The notes under the pieces are model-generated. The model was not told where the DNA came from. It was given only the letters and a program-made list of their open reading frames with translations, and did not search any database. A stretch of 64,000 nucleotides of DNA from Leptospira andrefontaineae (lineage in GTDB: Bacteria; Spirochaetota; Leptospiria; Leptospirales; Leptospiraceae), in the NCBI RefSeq assembly GCF_004770105.1, contig NZ_RQEY01000019.1, positions 520,448-584,447 on the forward strand, written 5' to 3'. Position 1 is the first letter of the stretch. The number at the start of each line of letters is the position of its first letter. A program made the position numbers and the translations under genes. Shown here piece after piece: positions 44,215 to 56,855 of the stretch.

Positions 44215-46017
44215 TTAAGTTTTAAAGAATTCTACTTCTTTTTTCAAAGAGCTTGCTTGGTTCGCAAGTTTCTCCGCAAGAGAATCAATATCGTTCACGA
44301 TCCCGTTCAAAAACTCAGTAGCTTCCGAGATACTTCCAATCGTTTTAGAAAATTCTAAAGAAGTTTGGGATTGTTCTTTCGTATGATTTCGGATCTCTTC
44401 TGCAGATCGGATCAGTTCAGAAAATGCATTCTTTACTTGAGCGCTTGCTACCAATTGAGATTCAGATAGGGAAGAAACCTGCAAAATTCTTTCAGAAGTA
44501 TTTTGAGCAGTGTCTCCTATTCTTCTGAAAGCGACTTCGGTATTTCCTAAAACTTCTCTTCCAGAATTGGTTGCCTTAACTGCTTCTGCCAATGTTGTAC
44601 GGATCCTTTTTGCATTCTCCTGAGTTTGCTCTCCCAGTTTAGAGATTTCTTGAGCGACCACGGCGAAACCTTTTCCTGCTTCTCCTGCACGAGCAGCTTC
44701 AATAGCTGCATTCAAGGAAAGAAGTCCGATTCTATCCGTAATCTCGTGGATCACATTCACACTCGCTTCCATTTTTGCAGTATTAGATTCTATCTCTGCC
44801 ATTGCATCTCGAGTGGATTGTAGTGCGGATTCTCCGTTAGAAGTTTCTAATCTCATCCTCTCTGCGTCGTTTTTTGTATCCATAAGAGAAGTATGAACGT
44901 TACGAATTCTATCTTCTAGTTCGGCAAGTGATGCAGATGCTTGTTCTACGGTATCAGACTGGCTTTCAGCTCTGGAAGAAGTAGATTGAATGGACGCTGC
45001 GATTTCTTCTACACCTGAGCTCATTTGTTCTGTGGAAGCGGCTTGCTCTTGCATTTTTATAGAAAGATCTTTTGTTCTTTCTTCCAACACTTTGGAACTT
45101 TGAGAAAGTTTTTCCGATTCTTTGATCACAGTTTTAACAACGATCCGAAGTCTTTTCACAAAATCGTTCAACATCTTGCTACTTCTTCCTAACTCATCTG
45201 TGGAAACCATAGGAAGTAGGATATCCAATTCGCCTTGGGACATTTCTACGAATGCATTCATCATATTTTTGGAATTCCTACGAATGCTAGAAGCCAATAG
45301 ATAGGAAGAAATGGTGAGAGTGATCACCATAAAAAGTATGGTAAGAGAAAGTGCTAAGGTGACATCTCCCAGTTTTAACCAACCGGATGTCTCTTCTACT
45401 AAAAGGTAACCGAAGATCACAACAGGTAGCAGTGCTATAGATGCTATCGTAGAAATGATCCGAACGAAGATTGAAACTTTACGAATATCTTTTTCTTCTA
45501 AGGGAAGTCCATTCAATTTGTCCGATTCCAAAACTTCAGAGAGTACTGATTCTGTTAAGAAGAAATGAGAAATTCCTAAAGTTGGATAAATGATCAAAGG
45601 TAAGAGTAAAAACGGAGCCGACTCGAAAAATTCTGGAATAAAGAAAAAATGCATAATTTTCCATGCTGTAGGAATTCCGTAACTCCACTGCACGATATAA
45701 AATCCTGTGTTCAGAAGCGGAAAGTCCAAAAGTTTTTTCTTTACTTCTACCTTTCCTTTTGTGTTCAATTTTTCCCAATTATTAGGTTCCAGATTGGATA
45801 GGAGTTTTCCCAAATATAAAAAACGAAGTGTAGGGAAAAAATAAGAGGTGGTCAATGAGACTGTGGAAGCCCCGATAAGTGCGATCGCCTTATTGAAGTC
45901 ATACGCCCCTGCTGCAATAATAAATAGAACGGCTAAAGGGACGGCAAGAACGGAAGTTAATAGTTCCAGGCCTAAGGTCAGTCTCCATCTAAGTTTTCTA
46001 GATTCTCCCCTCGTCAT
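44215..46017 (-). CDS. Methyl-accepting chemotaxis protein with several N-terminal TM helices
   Basis: About 600 residues from the ATG at 46017 (GGGA upstream); a start at 46065 would add 16. The N-terminal half has about six hydrophobic helices instead of the usual two around a periplasmic sensor, so it may sense membrane or proton-motive-force signals. A HAMP-like SYLLASSIRRNSKNMMNAF region follows, then the MCP signalling hairpin [23 protein letters not shown] at about residues 425-450, intact. Convergent with the six-PAS kinase across 3 bases. It is more distant from the two tandem receptors downstream. Confidence 0.85.
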   Translation of the reverse strand: MTRGESRKLRWRLTLGLELLTSVLAVPLAVLFIIAAGAYDFNKAIALIGASTVSLTTSYFFPTLRFLYLGKLLSNLEPNNWEKLNTKGKVEVKKKLLDFPLLNTGFYIVQWSYGIPTAWKIMHFFFIPEFFESAPFLLLPLIIYPTLGISHFFLTESVLSEVLESDKLNGLPLEEKDIRKVSIFVRIISTIASIALLPVVIFGYLLVEETSGWLKLGDVTLALSLTILFMVITLTISSYLLASSIRRNSKNMMNAFVEMSQGELDILLPMVSTDELGRSSKMLNDFVKRLRIVVKTVIKESEKLSQSSKVLEERTKDLSIKMQEQAASTEQMSSGVEEIAASIQSTSSRAESQSDTVEQASASLAELEDRIRNVHTSLMDTKNDAERMRLETSNGESALQSTRDAMAEIESNTAKMEASVNVIHEITDRIGLLSLNAAIEAARAGEAGKGFAVVAQEISKLGEQTQENAKRIRTTLAEAVKATNSGREVLGNTEVAFRRIGDTAQNTSERILQVSSLSESQLVASAQVKNAFSELIRSAEEIRNHTKEQSQTSLEFSKTIGSISEATEFLNGIVNDIDSLAEKLANQASSLKKEVEFFKT

Positions 46018-46073
46018 TTCAGTTCTTTCCCTTTTTTTTGATTTGAAAGAAGCCAGAGGCTTCAAGATATTTC

Positions 46074-47441
46074 ATGACAATGAGACGCAGATTGCTTTTA
46101 TCATCCACCTCTTTGTTGTTTTTACTGTTTGGATTCTTTTACATCGATTTTGCAATTTATGGAAAAAGTCAGTCAACCGACACATCTTCGCCTTCTAGTA
46201 TCCAATCGGGGCCGATGTTAGGTTACTCGACTCATAAAGAAGTGAAAATCTGGGTGCAGACTAAGAATCCTTCTAAAGTTTATGCGAAATATTTTATTTC
46301 CGAAAATCCGAAACAAAGTTACATAACTCGTGAAGTAAATACTGAACATCATAAGGGCAATGTTGCTCATCTGATCGCTGACGTATTGGAACCTGGAAAA
46401 ACATATGAGTATATAATTTATATAAACGGAAAACAACAAGAACCGAAGTCAGAGCAAAAATTTAGATCACAACCTATTTGGATAGGAAAACAAAGTGGAC
46501 CGCCTGATATCAAATTCGCTTTGGGAAGTTGTGCATTCGTAAACGATCCGAAATACGATACACAAGCGAAACCATACGGCGGAGAATATTTTATCTACAA
46601 ATCCATCTCCTCTCAAAAACCGGACTTCATGCTTTGGATGGGGGATAATATTTATCTAAGGGAACCTGATTGGGAGTCTCGAACAGGATTCATCTATCGT
46701 TATACGGAACAAAGATCTTTGGCGGAACTCCAACCATTACTTGCAAACGTTCACCATTATGCAGTTTGGGATGATCATGATTGGGGACCGAACGATGGAG
46801 ATGCGTCCTTTTGGATGGGGAATACAGCAGAAGAAATTTTCAAACTATTCTGGGCAAACCCTAACTATTCGAAAAAAGGAATATACGGCTCTTTCACTTG
46901 GGGAGATGCACAATTCTTTTTGATGGATGATCGTAGTTTTAGGACTGCGAACGATAATAAAACCGGACCTAGATCGTTCTTCGGGGAAGAACAACTGGAT
47001 TGGTTAGTGAATGGCCTGGCATTCTCCAAAGCGACTTTTAAGTTTGTGGTGGTTGGCGGCCAAGTCTTAAATCCGTTGACCGTCTTTGAAAATTATTCTA
47101 CATACGCGGAAGAAAGGGAAAAACTTCTTTCCAAAATCTCCAAATTGAAGATAAAAAACCTGGTATTTTTGACCGGGGACAGACATTTTACGGAATTATC
47201 ATATATTCAGGAAGGATTCGAATATCCTGTATATGATTTTACAGTTTCACCTTTAACTTCTTCCACTCATGCACCTATTACCGAAAAAAATCCGTTAAGG
47301 ATAGAAGGTACAATGGTGGATGATAAAAGAAATTTTGGAACCATTGAAATTACCGGACCTTTAAAACAAAGGAATTTGGTTTTTAGAGTCTTTGATTCTG
47401 CCGGAAAAGAACTTTGGTCCAGGGATATTAAGGCCAAATGA
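46074..47441 (+). CDS. PhoD-like alkaline phosphatase/phosphodiesterase
   Basis: A 455-residue metallophosphoesterase of the PhoD group. After a short signal or anchor ([17 protein letters not shown]) come an Ig-like domain ([20 protein letters not shown]) and the catalytic domain: [38 protein letters not shown], which hold Asp/His metal ligands. Typical PhoD releases phosphate from diesters and monoesters in the periplasm. The stop overlaps the next ATG (ATGA), so it is coupled to the alpha/beta hydrolase. It is divergent from the receptor gene by a short gap. Confidence 0.85.
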   Translation: MTMRRRLLLSSTSLLFLLFGFFYIDFAIYGKSQSTDTSSPSSIQSGPMLGYSTHKEVKIWVQTKNPSKVYAKYFISENPKQSYITREVNTEHHKGNVAHLIADVLEPGKTYEYIIYINGKQQEPKSEQKFRSQPIWIGKQSGPPDIKFALGSCAFVNDPKYDTQAKPYGGEYFIYKSISSQKPDFMLWMGDNIYLREPDWESRTGFIYRYTEQRSLAELQPLLANVHHYAVWDDHDWGPNDGDASFWMGNTAEEIFKLFWANPNYSKKGIYGSFTWGDAQFFLMDDRSFRTANDNKTGPRSFFGEEQLDWLVNGLAFSKATFKFVVVGGQVLNPLTVFENYSTYAEEREKLLSKISKLKIKNLVFLTGDRHFTELSYIQEGFEYPVYDFTVSPLTSSTHAPITEKNPLRIEGTMVDDKRNFGTIEITGPLKQRNLVFRVFDSAGKELWSRDIKAK

Positions 47442-48295
47442 AAATCCAAAAGCTTATGTTATATCTTCTCTCGGTCATCTTCATTGTTTTTTTAGGGCTC
47501 TTCGGCTTATTATATTCAAATCAAGACAAGCTGATCTTTTTCCCAGAAATTTTACCTGAGGACTTTCACTTCTCTTTTCCCTATACTTTTCAGGAAGTTT
47601 CTTTGGAGTTAGAAAATGGAGAGAAGGTATATGCATTATTTTTCCCTGCTCAAGGTCCTTCCAAAGGGACTGTTTTGTATTTTCATGGAAATGCAGGAAG
47701 TTTAAGAAGTTGGGGTGGAGTTGCAGAGGACTTCGTTCCTCGAGGCTGGGACCTTCTCATGACCGATTATAGAGGTTACGGTAAAAGTAGAGCCAAGCTG
47801 ACCGAAAAAGGAATGTACCAGGATGCGGAACGTTGGTACGAATATCTGAAAACGGATAAATTGAAAAAGGAAAATGAGATCATTCTTTATGGAAGATCTA
47901 TCGGAACCGGAGTTGCGGTGGATTTAGGAACCAAAACAAATCCCGGTTATATTATATTAGAAACTCCTTATACTTCTTTGGCGGATCTAGCAAAAGAATA
48001 TTATCCATTTGTGCCAAAATGGTTTTTGGCTTATTCTCTTAAGTCTGAAAATAAGATCGGGAAATTGCATTCTCCTATGACAATTATACATGGAAATGAA
48101 GATGAGATTGTCCCATTCAGACAAGGAAAGAAATTATTCAAAACCGCTTTGGAATCAGGAGTTAAAATAGAATTTCTAGAAATAGAAGGAGGAAATCATA
48201 ATAATCTCTCCTTCTTTCCGGAATACCAAAAGGGATTGGTTAATATTTTAGGGTCGGTTCACTTAAACCGAAGAAAATCAAACTCTCAGAGATAA
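47438..48295 (+). CDS. Alpha/beta hydrolase with N-terminal anchor
   Basis: A 285-residue hydrolase of the ABHD13/FrsA-like group. One N-terminal helix ([18 protein letters not shown]) is followed by [14 protein letters not shown] (oxyanion), [13 protein letters not shown] with the nucleophile Ser, [10 protein letters not shown] with the Asp and EGGNHNNL with the His. The triad is complete. The anchor and coupling with PhoD place it at the inner membrane or periplasm; an esterase or lysophospholipase role is plausible. Its end overlaps the convergent MTA phosphorylase by 10 bases. Confidence 0.8.
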   Translation: MKIQKLMLYLLSVIFIVFLGLFGLLYSNQDKLIFFPEILPEDFHFSFPYTFQEVSLELENGEKVYALFFPAQGPSKGTVLYFHGNAGSLRSWGGVAEDFVPRGWDLLMTDYRGYGKSRAKLTEKGMYQDAERWYEYLKTDKLKKENEIILYGRSIGTGVAVDLGTKTNPGYIILETPYTSLADLAKEYYPFVPKWFLAYSLKSENKIGKLHSPMTIIHGNEDEIVPFRQGKKLFKTALESGVKIEFLEIEGGNHNNLSFFPEYQKGLVNILGSVHLNRRKSNSQR

Positions 48296-49149
48296 TCTGG
48301 GAATAAGACTTTCAGTTTTGCAACAGTATCCGGATTTCTGCGTTCAGGAGCAGTGATGATCGAATACTTAGTGCTATTCTTGAGGCTAAGATCGTCTCCG
48401 TTTCCAAGAGAAGGGATCAAGGCGCTCAAAAGTTTTTTAGCATTCTCTGCATTCTTTCCTAAGTTCGCCATCACCATTTCAGCAGTAACTGCTTCTTCGT
48501 TCTCTCTCCAACAATCATAGTCGGTGGACATACAAACCATTTGGTAAGCGATCTCGGCTTCTCTTGCAAGTTTTGCTTCCGGAAGAACACTCATATTAAT
48601 GATGTCGCCGCCCCAAGAACGATACATATGAGATTCTGCTCTTGTGGAAAATAAAGGACCTTCCATACAAACCAAAGTTTTGTTTTGGTGGATCTGAAGA
48701 TTTACTTTTGCAGCAGCTTTATTAATTCTATCGCTTAAGTTTTGGGAGAAAGGATCTGCGAAGGGAGCATGAGCCACCACACCTTTTCCGAAGAATGTGG
48801 ATTCTCTTCCTCTCGTTCTGTCTATGATCTGACTTGGAAGAACAAAGTCCAAAGGTTTGATCTCTTCTCTTAAACTTCCGACAGAGCTGAACGCTACGAT
48901 CTCTTCTACGCCTAAAATCTTAAGAGCGCAGATATTTGCCTTCATAGGAACTTCGTGAGGCATGATAAAATGTCCCACACCATGGCGAGGTAGAAATGCG
49001 ATTAGTTTGTCGTGGATCTTTCCGATCTTGATCGTGTCGGAAGGTTTACCCCAAGGAGTTTCCGGAAGGACTTCTTCGACAAGTTCCATTCCATCCAGAC
49101 TATAGAGACCTGTGCCTCCGATAACTGCAGCTTTTACTTTAGTCCCCAT
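48286..49149 (-). CDS. mtnP: S-methyl-5'-thioadenosine phosphorylase (PNP family)
   Basis: Cleaves methylthioadenosine to adenine and methylthioribose-1-phosphate in methionine salvage. 287 residues. Motifs: AAVIGGTGLYSLDGMEL, LPRHGVGHFIMPHEVPMKAN, SSVGSLREEIKPLDFVLP, EGPLFSTRAESHMYRSWGGD and IINMSVLPEAKLAREA, as in trimeric PNP/MTAP. Phosphate and ribose contacts look intact. Start: the ATG at 49149 lies 6 bases after AAGGAG; an ATG two codons earlier is directly next to that site and less likely. Confidence 0.9.
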   Translation of the reverse strand: MGTKVKAAVIGGTGLYSLDGMELVEEVLPETPWGKPSDTIKIGKIHDKLIAFLPRHGVGHFIMPHEVPMKANICALKILGVEEIVAFSSVGSLREEIKPLDFVLPSQIIDRTRGRESTFFGKGVVAHAPFADPFSQNLSDRINKAAAKVNLQIHQNKTLVCMEGPLFSTRAESHMYRSWGGDIINMSVLPEAKLAREAEIAYQMVCMSTDYDCWRENEEAVTAEMVMANLGKNAENAKKLLSALIPSLGNGDDLSLKNSTKYSIITAPERRNPDTVAKLKVLFPDYL

Positions 49150-49228
49150 ATCCATCTCCTTGAATCGGAATAAATTCCATATATCGAAATATGGGTCCGA
49201 TTGTAAAGAAGAAGGAAATGAAAAGGTC

Positions 49229-50818
49229 TTAGGAATTATTACTCAATACTTTTAGTTCGGAGGCCTTTGTTTTGATCCGATCAATCTCTGAGTTTAAACT
49301 AGCTGAATCTTCGTTAATCTCATTAATATCTTTTTCTAATTGGGACATGGTCCGGATCATTTCCTTTTGGCCAACTGATTGTTCTTTTTCAGATTCATGG
49401 ATCTCATTCGAAACTGATTTGATACTTTCCAATTCACTTAAGAACTTACGGATAATATTTCTCTGTTCCAGATAAAGTTTGTTCATCTGGACAATTCTGT
49501 CAGAAGTTTCTAGGATCTTAAATTTTTGTTTTTCCGTTAGGTCTCCCGTTTCCGCAGAGGCGTTTTTTGCTTCTTGGATAAAACTCTGGGATTGTCTTAC
49601 GATTGCAGAGATGGATTTTGCATTTTCTGAGGTGAAGTCTGCAAGTTTACTTACCTCGTTCGCTACCACTGCAAATCCTCTTCCTGCTTCTCCTGCTCTT
49701 GCGGCTTCAATAGACGCATTTAATGCGAGAAGGTTCGTTTTATCCGCAATCTCTCCCATGATCTGATTGATCTGATCTACTTTGTCAAAGGAGCCTGCGA
49801 TATCCGCCAGATAGGATTTTGTTTTTTCAGCAGCGATGGTAACATTCTCCATATCCGCTTTATTATCGTTTGCAAATGTAGAAAGCGCTTCACTATACCC
49901 GGTGATATTAGAAACTATTTCTCCTAACTTCTTAGAATCATCAGCAAGTTCAGTCAAACTCGCATTCTGTGATTCAATAGACCTAGAAGTATTTGTAGAA
50001 GCAGCGGAAAGTTCCTCTAATACTGCGTTCACTTCTTCCAATGCAGCAGCTTGGGATTCCATCTTCTCTCCGGTGCGGTTTATGAACTGAGCGAATTTAA
50101 CGATAGAATCTTCCAAACTAATTGCAGAATCTTTAATGATAACCTGATTTTCACTCAATTTTTCGAGCAAGTCCTTTGAATCGGTATAAAGACGGTTTCC
50201 TTCTACCGTTAATCTTAAAAACAATCTCATTAATTGAGCAAGTATCACACTCGCAACAAATATGAATGCAATTTTGATAATCTCAGTAGAACCGCTTATG
50301 TTATAAGGAAGTTTTGCTGCTTCTGGATCATTTACAAATCCAACTCCGTTTTTAAGTGCACATACAAGAGCAACGATTGCGCCAGCGGTAGAGAATGCAC
50401 CTACGATCAAAACGAATATCCTTTCTCCTAAAAGACAGGAGTAGATCATTATATAAAAATAAATGAAGAATAATACAACGTTCTTTAAGGTTCCAGCCGC
50501 TACATCCGGAGAAACGAAAGTATCTAAGATCAATGTGGCACTTAGGACATTCACATCGAATAAAACGAAAAGTTTATGGAATCCAATGGACATATTCCTT
50601 TTGCGATTCGCTACAAAATTGAAAATGCAGTAGAGTCCCATAAAGGCAGTGCCGCCTGCGTGGACCATAAATTGTAAGGGCTGAAAACTTTTATAAGCTC
50701 CCGCTAAGGAAATGATAAAAAGTAAAACTAATCCTAATCGGATCCGGTTGATTACGATTGCTCCGTTCTTCCAGATTTGTAGGATCGTGGATTCCGTTTT
50801 TACATGGGAAGTTTCCAT
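49229..50818 (-). CDS. Chemoreceptor (MCP), tandem copy A
   Basis: 529 residues. Six hydrophobic helices without a large external loop make the sensor ([59 protein letters not shown] and others). The signalling part is complete: [20 protein letters not shown] and [20 protein letters not shown] with the conserved hairpin. Sequence order and most residues match the next gene upstream, so it is a recent duplicate. Start: the ATG at 50818 has AGG six bases upstream; a TTG 7 codons before is an alternative. Likely inserted in the inner membrane and signalling through CheA. Confidence 0.85.
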   Translation of the reverse strand: METSHVKTESTILQIWKNGAIVINRIRLGLVLLFIISLAGAYKSFQPLQFMVHAGGTAFMGLYCIFNFVANRKRNMSIGFHKLFVLFDVNVLSATLILDTFVSPDVAAGTLKNVVLFFIYFYIMIYSCLLGERIFVLIVGAFSTAGAIVALVCALKNGVGFVNDPEAAKLPYNISGSTEIIKIAFIFVASVILAQLMRLFLRLTVEGNRLYTDSKDLLEKLSENQVIIKDSAISLEDSIVKFAQFINRTGEKMESQAAALEEVNAVLEELSAASTNTSRSIESQNASLTELADDSKKLGEIVSNITGYSEALSTFANDNKADMENVTIAAEKTKSYLADIAGSFDKVDQINQIMGEIADKTNLLALNASIEAARAGEAGRGFAVVANEVSKLADFTSENAKSISAIVRQSQSFIQEAKNASAETGDLTEKQKFKILETSDRIVQMNKLYLEQRNIIRKFLSELESIKSVSNEIHESEKEQSVGQKEMIRTMSQLEKDINEINEDSASLNSEIDRIKTKASELKVLSNNS

Positions 50819-50879
50819 TCTTACCTCGCTTGAGATCAATAGACGGAAATTCCCTAGTCAGACTAACGTTGGTGTTCTT

Positions 50880-52487
50880 TTATTCGGAAGAATGTCCGCT
50901 CAATACTCTTAACTCTGAAGCCTGGCTATTGATCTTGTCGATCTCAGTGTTCAGTTTGGTGGATTCTTCGCTGATCTCGTTTATGTCTTTTTCCAACTGG
51001 CTCATTGTCTTCATCAATTCGTTTTGGCCGAGAGTTTGTTCTTTGGTGGATTCCAGAATATCCGTGGATGCTGATTTGATAGTATCCAATTCGTTTAGGA
51101 AACTTTTGAGGATAAATTTTTGCTCCTTATAGAGCTCATTCATTTTCAATATCCTATCCGTAGTTTGTGTCAATTTGAACTTCTGTTTTTCGGTAAGATC
51201 TCCAGTTTCCGCGGAAGCTACTTTTGCCTCGTTGATAAAACTTTGAGATTGTTTCACGATGGAAGAAATAGACTTCGCATTTTCAGAAGTGAAGTCTGCT
51301 AGTTTACTTACCTCATTTGCCACGACGGCAAATCCTCTTCCTGCGACCCCGGCTCTTGCCGCTTCAATAGATGCGTTTAATGCGAGAAGGTTTGTTTTAT
51401 CTGCGATCTCTCCCATGATCTGGTTGATCTCATCTACTCTGTTGAATGAGTTCGCAATGTCTGCGAGATAAGAATTCGTTTTTTCAGCGGCGATGGTAAC
51501 ATTCTCCATATCCGCTTTATTCTCTTCTGCAAATACGGAAAGTGTTTCGCTGTATTCCGTAATATCCCCTATGATCCCTCCCAATTTTTGAGAGTTGGAA
51601 GCAAGTCCCGAAATACCTTCATTCTGAGTTTCGATAGATTGAGTATTATTGATAGAAGAAGCAGAAAGTTCTTCTAATACTGCGTTTACTTCTTCCAAAG
51701 CAGCGGCCTGGGATTCCATCTTTTCCCCGGTCCTTGCAATATAACCTGCAAATTCTTTAATAGATGTTTCTAAGTTTTCTGCGGAGTTACGAATGATGAT
51801 CTGGTTCTCTTTAATTTGAGTTAAGAATATCTGGGATTCTCCGAATAATCTGGACCCTTCTGCAGTTAAGTTCTCGAATAATCTCATTAATTGGTATAAG
51901 ATCACACTTGCAGTGATCATAAAACCGATCTTTACGATTTGAACGGAGAAGATCAGAGTATCCGGATCCTTTGATTTACTTGCATTTTCGGTTAGTACAA
52001 GCCCGTTCTTCCAACCCACATAAAGTGCGATTGCAACTCCGATCGCAGTTAATAATCCGATCAGAAGTACGAATTTTTTTTCTCCCAATAAAGAGGAGTA
52101 GATCATTATATAAAAATAAATGAAGAATAAGATCATATTTGCGAGAGTATCTCTTGCAACGACTGCATCGATACTACAGTCAGCGGCCATGATCGCAGAA
52201 AGTATGATTACATCCAAAATCACTAAAGTCTTTTGGAATCTAATCCCGACTTTTCCTCCTCTTGCCAGGAAAAATTCGAAGATACAGTATAATGCCATTA
52301 AGCCTGTTCCGACAGAGTGGGCGATTACCTGAGTGGGGTGGTTTGTTTTAGAAACTCCGATCAAGGTAAGAATGAAAAGAAGCACCAATCCTAATCGGAT
52401 ACGGTTGATAACGATAGCACCGTTCGTCCAGATTTTTGCTATAGACGATTCCTTAGAGATCGCGGAATTTACCATGGAATTCATCAT
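50880..52487 (-). CDS. Chemoreceptor (MCP), tandem copy B
   Basis: 535 residues, same architecture as copy A: six membrane helices, then a HAMP-free linker and signalling helices. In the hairpin the usual [10 protein letters not shown] reads [10 protein letters not shown], so a normally conserved Glu is Val. The hairpin contacts CheA/CheW and other receptors, so this copy may signal differently or form mixed trimers. Genes A and B lie 61 bases apart on the same strand. Start is an ATG behind GGAAGGTGA. Confidence 0.85.
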   Translation of the reverse strand: MMNSMVNSAISKESSIAKIWTNGAIVINRIRLGLVLLFILTLIGVSKTNHPTQVIAHSVGTGLMALYCIFEFFLARGGKVGIRFQKTLVILDVIILSAIMAADCSIDAVVARDTLANMILFFIYFYIMIYSSLLGEKKFVLLIGLLTAIGVAIALYVGWKNGLVLTENASKSKDPDTLIFSVQIVKIGFMITASVILYQLMRLFENLTAEGSRLFGESQIFLTQIKENQIIIRNSAENLETSIKEFAGYIARTGEKMESQAAALEEVNAVLEELSASSINNTQSIETQNEGISGLASNSQKLGGIIGDITEYSETLSVFAEENKADMENVTIAAEKTNSYLADIANSFNRVDEINQIMGEIADKTNLLALNASIEAARAGVAGRGFAVVANEVSKLADFTSENAKSISSIVKQSQSFINEAKVASAETGDLTEKQKFKLTQTTDRILKMNELYKEQKFILKSFLNELDTIKSASTDILESTKEQTLGQNELMKTMSQLEKDINEISEESTKLNTEIDKINSQASELRVLSGHSSE

Positions 52488-52546
52488 TCACCTTCCGGCA
52501 GATTTGATTTTTATTTATTAAATTCGCTTAATATCTTGTTTGGATT

Positions 52547-53344
52547 TTAAGAAAGAGAAGTTCTCACTACTTCTAAAATACGATCCATTTCCAGGATACC
52601 TTCTTCAAATAAGGCAGGTCCTGGTTGTAAAATGATCGCTGGGTCCATTTCGAAAATTTTATCGTTTTTGATCGCAGGAATATCTTTCCATTCTTCTCGG
52701 GTACGGACCCATTCGAAGTCCATGGGTTTTCCACACCAGCTTCCGATAATCAGGTCCGGTTTTGCATCCGCTACTTCATGAAGACTTATTATCCTGTCTT
52801 TGGCCAAGGATTTTTCTTTTAGATGTCCGAAACAATCTACTGCTCCGACAATCTCCAATAATTCGGAAACCCATCTGATCCCAGTGATAATCGGATGATC
52901 CCATTCTTGGAAAAACACCTTAAGCTTCGGTTTAGAAGAAGAATGTTCTTTGATCTCGTTTAATTTTTTCTTATACGATTCTACAAGTTTAGAAACCTGT
53001 TCCGATTTTCCGATCAGTGATCCCACCATTAATATAGTTTGGAAAATTTCCTCTAAACTTCTTTGGTTGGTGATAAGAACATTCAGCCCTTCTTTCACAA
53101 GATCATGAGAAAGTTGTGCCTGGATGTCCGAGAATCCGACGACCAGATCCGGATCTAACTCTTTGATCCTCTTTATGTTTCCGTTAATAAAAGCGGATAC
53201 TCTAGGCTTTTCTTCTTTTGCCTGAGGAGGTCTTTCGGTATAAGCAGAGATGCCCACGATCCGATCTTCTTCTCCTAATAAATAGAGAAGCTCCGTAGTT
53301 TCTTCAGTTAAACAAACGATTCTTTGCGGACCGATTCTACTCAA
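52547..53344 (-). CDS. BtuF-like substrate-binding-fold protein, no signal peptide
   Basis: A 265-residue periplasmic-binding-fold (type III) protein: [54 protein letters not shown], and [20 protein letters not shown]. These match cobalamin/siderophore-binding BtuF proteins. There is no signal peptide or lipobox, and no transporter genes are nearby, so it is probably cytosolic, perhaps a cobalamin- or metal-binding helper. A TTG start overlaps the acs stop by 4 bases, coupling it to acetyl-CoA synthetase. Confidence 0.75.
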   Translation of the reverse strand: MSRIGPQRIVCLTEETTELLYLLGEEDRIVGISAYTERPPQAKEEKPRVSAFINGNIKRIKELDPDLVVGFSDIQAQLSHDLVKEGLNVLITNQRSLEEIFQTILMVGSLIGKSEQVSKLVESYKKKLNEIKEHSSSKPKLKVFFQEWDHPIITGIRWVSELLEIVGAVDCFGHLKEKSLAKDRIISLHEVADAKPDLIIGSWCGKPMDFEWVRTREEWKDIPAIKNDKIFEMDPAIILQPGPALFEEGILEMDRILEVVRTSLS

Positions 53345-55308
53345 CTGTGATACTTCTTCTTATCTTCTATTAATTTTTCTACCACACTTGGATCAGCTAA
53401 GGTCGAGATATCTCCCAAACCTTCGAACTCGCCGGATGCTATCTTACGCAAAATCCTTCTCATAATTTTTCCGGATCTTGTTTTAGGAAGGCCAGGCGCC
53501 CAATGGATTACGTCAGGTCTCGCGATCTTTCCGATCATTTTTTCCACAGTAGTAATCAGTTCCTTTTTGAGAGAATCATTTGTAGTCACACCTTCTTTCA
53601 CTGTGACATATGCATAAATTCCCTGGCCTTTGATATCATGTGGAAATCCTACAACCGCTGCTTCTGCAACGGAAAGATTTTCTACGAGTGCACTTTCTAC
53701 TTCCGCGGAGCCGATCCTATGACCTGATACATTGATCACATCGTCTACACGACCGGTGATCCAATAGTATCCGTCTTTGTCTCTTCTTGCTCCGTCTCCT
53801 GTAAAATAGTAACCTTTATAAATGGAGAAGTAGGTATCGAAAAATCTTTTCGGATCCTTAAACACCCCTCTCATCATAGAAGGCCAAGGAGATTTGATCG
53901 CTAAGTTTCCAGAAACTTCTCCCTTGGAATTGATCTCTTTTCCTTCATCATCTAAAAGAACAGGTTGTACTCCAAAGAATGGAAGAGTAGCAGATCCAGG
54001 TTTTTGAGCAATTGCTCCAGGCAAAGGAGAGATCATGATCGCTCCGGTTTCTGTCTGCCACCAAGTGTCTACGATAGGACATTTGGATTTTCCAACATGT
54101 TTAAAATACCATTCCCATGCTTCCGGATTGATAGGCTCTCCTACGGATCCAATCAACCTAAGAGAACTTAGGTTTCTTTTTTCAATAGGATCGGTTCCTT
54201 CTCTCATTAGGGAACGGATGGCAGTCGGCGCAGTATAGAATACCGTAACCCCATGTTTATCGATCACATCCCAGAATCTTCCGACATCCGGATACGTAGG
54301 AACTCCTTCAAACATTATCGAAGTAGCTCCGTTAGAAAGTGGACCGTACACTAAATAACTATGACCTGTTACCCAACCAATATCAGCAGTACACCAATAT
54401 GTATCCGTAGGTTTGATATCGAAAATATAATGAAAGGTCATATTGACCCCTAAAAGATATCCTCCAGTGGTATGAAGAACTCCTTTCGGTTTTCCGGTAG
54501 AACCTGAAGTATAAAGAATGAATAAAGGATCTTCCGAATCCATTTGTTCAGGTTTACAATATGCAGGAAGATTCGTGTCGTTCATCAGATAATGCCACCA
54601 ACGATCCCTGCCTTCTTTCCAATTCAGTTCTGTTTCTTGTCCGGTCCTTCTGACAACGATCACATTATTTACTTTTTCAGAAGATTGATCTAAAGCAGTA
54701 TCGACTGCCTTTTTCAGATCCAGACTTTTACCACCTCTATAACCTCCATCGGAAGTTACGATCAGTCTTGGTTTACAATCTTCTATCCTACTCTGTAGAG
54801 CTTCCGGAGAAAAACCTCCGAACACTACCGAGTGGATCGCGCCAATTCTTGTACATGCAAGAATAGTAATGGCTAGTTCAGGGATCATTGGTAAATAAAC
54901 CATGACCACGTCACCTTTTCTGATCCCTGAATTTTTCAGAACGTTTGCGAACTTATTCACTTCACGATAAAGATCGTAGTAGGTATAAGTTTTAGATTCT
55001 TGGGGATTATCACCTTCCCAGATGATTGCAGCTTTATTCTTTAAAGGAGTGTCTATATAGCGGTCGAGGCAATTATAAGAGACATTGATCTTGCCTCCCT
55101 CGAACCATTTTACTTTTGCATTCTTAAAATCGTGATCTAAAACTTTGGTCCACTTTTTGAACCAGGTAAGTCTGGTAGAAGCTTCTCTGGCCCAGAATTT
55201 TTTAGGGTTCTCTATGGATTCTTTGTATAATGCCTTATAATCTTTGAGATTGATATTCGCTGTTTTTTTAAAATTAGCGAATGGCTGGACGATTCTTTCT
55301 TTCGACAT
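53341..55308 (-). CDS. acs: Acetyl-CoA synthetase (AMP-forming)
   Basis: Activates acetate to acetyl-CoA through acetyl-AMP. 655 residues. Motifs: the AMP-binding P-loop [79 protein letters not shown] and, near the end, the acetylation-site Lys in [14 protein letters not shown]. The lysine is intact, so lysine acetylation control is possible. Cytosolic. Coupled downstream to a BtuF-like gene. Confidence 0.95.
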   Translation of the reverse strand: MSKERIVQPFANFKKTANINLKDYKALYKESIENPKKFWAREASTRLTWFKKWTKVLDHDFKNAKVKWFEGGKINVSYNCLDRYIDTPLKNKAAIIWEGDNPQESKTYTYYDLYREVNKFANVLKNSGIRKGDVVMVYLPMIPELAITILACTRIGAIHSVVFGGFSPEALQSRIEDCKPRLIVTSDGGYRGGKSLDLKKAVDTALDQSSEKVNNVIVVRRTGQETELNWKEGRDRWWHYLMNDTNLPAYCKPEQMDSEDPLFILYTSGSTGKPKGVLHTTGGYLLGVNMTFHYIFDIKPTDTYWCTADIGWVTGHSYLVYGPLSNGATSIMFEGVPTYPDVGRFWDVIDKHGVTVFYTAPTAIRSLMREGTDPIEKRNLSSLRLIGSVGEPINPEAWEWYFKHVGKSKCPIVDTWWQTETGAIMISPLPGAIAQKPGSATLPFFGVQPVLLDDEGKEINSKGEVSGNLAIKSPWPSMMRGVFKDPKRFFDTYFSIYKGYYFTGDGARRDKDGYYWITGRVDDVINVSGHRIGSAEVESALVENLSVAEAAVVGFPHDIKGQGIYAYVTVKEGVTTNDSLKKELITTVEKMIGKIARPDVIHWAPGLPKTRSGKIMRRILRKIASGEFEGLGDISTLADPSVVEKLIEDKKKYHS

Positions 55309-56163
55309 GGCTTATTCCTTCGCAATCGAATACGAAACTTTTTAATTTCCGTATTGTCCACTCATTCTTCTAACCAAATTGTATGAGAGTTTTTTATGTA
55401 AAATCTCGCCTGTTATGTAAAAAAAGAATTCTCCCCCGACCGTATTTCAGCAGGCTCGGCTCAATGTCAGAAAAATTGGATACTCGGGAAAGTTGGAAGC
55501 GTAGGTTCCTAGTTTGGTTGGTGCCTACAATTGTAGTTTTTTTACAAAGGATCATAGGACTCACCTCCAAAAAGGTAGAATTAGGTAAGGAGCATTTTAA
55601 TTCTCTTTATCCTTTGAAGAAACCGTTTATCCTCTGCGTTTGGCATACGAACGTTCTTTATTCGCCATACTTAAATAAGAATCGTAAGTTAGCAGTTTTG
55701 ATCTCCGAATCTAAGGACGGGGATTTTATTACCGGAGTGGTGCATAGATTCGGTAATGGAAGTATTCGTGGGAGTTCCTCAAAAGGTGGCTCGAAAGCTC
55801 TTAAGGCGATGATCGTTCACTTAAGAAAAAATCTTCCTGCAGCATTTACTCCCGATGGGCCTAGAGGTCCGGCTTGGATTGTTCAGCCTGGAGTGATTGC
55901 CGCTGCTCAAGTCTCTCAGGTCCCAATCTTACCTTTTCATTATGAATGTACAAAACAATGGATTGCGGAAAAGTCTTGGGATAAACATAGGATTCCAAAA
56001 CCTTTCACTACTTTTGTAATCTCTTACGGAGAGCCAATCATGATCCCTAGAGATCTAGATGAGGCCGGCTTCGAAAGAGAAAGATTGAGAGTGGAGAAAG
56101 CAATGCTCGAAAATAAAAGTCGAGCAGAGCAAAAAGCGGAAGAACTTAGGATTAAAGCTGGGC

Positions 56164-56715
<552 letters not shown>

Positions 56716-56855
56716 GGTGTCTCTCCGTTCTTCGCTTCGAAAATGTATGTAGTTAGACTCGTCTGGACAAGTCTTGGCAATTTACTTCTCTTTTCAAGGG
56801 GAAAAGCGATTGGCTTGCCATTCCAACTTCATCTTATACGATGGTTTAATTTTCA

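Noticed and set aside
49479..49766. Plus-strand frames opposite both tandem chemoreceptors (also 51259-51471)
   Set aside because: They look alike because the receptors are paralogues; they are antisense shadows with no ribosome-binding site or family match.
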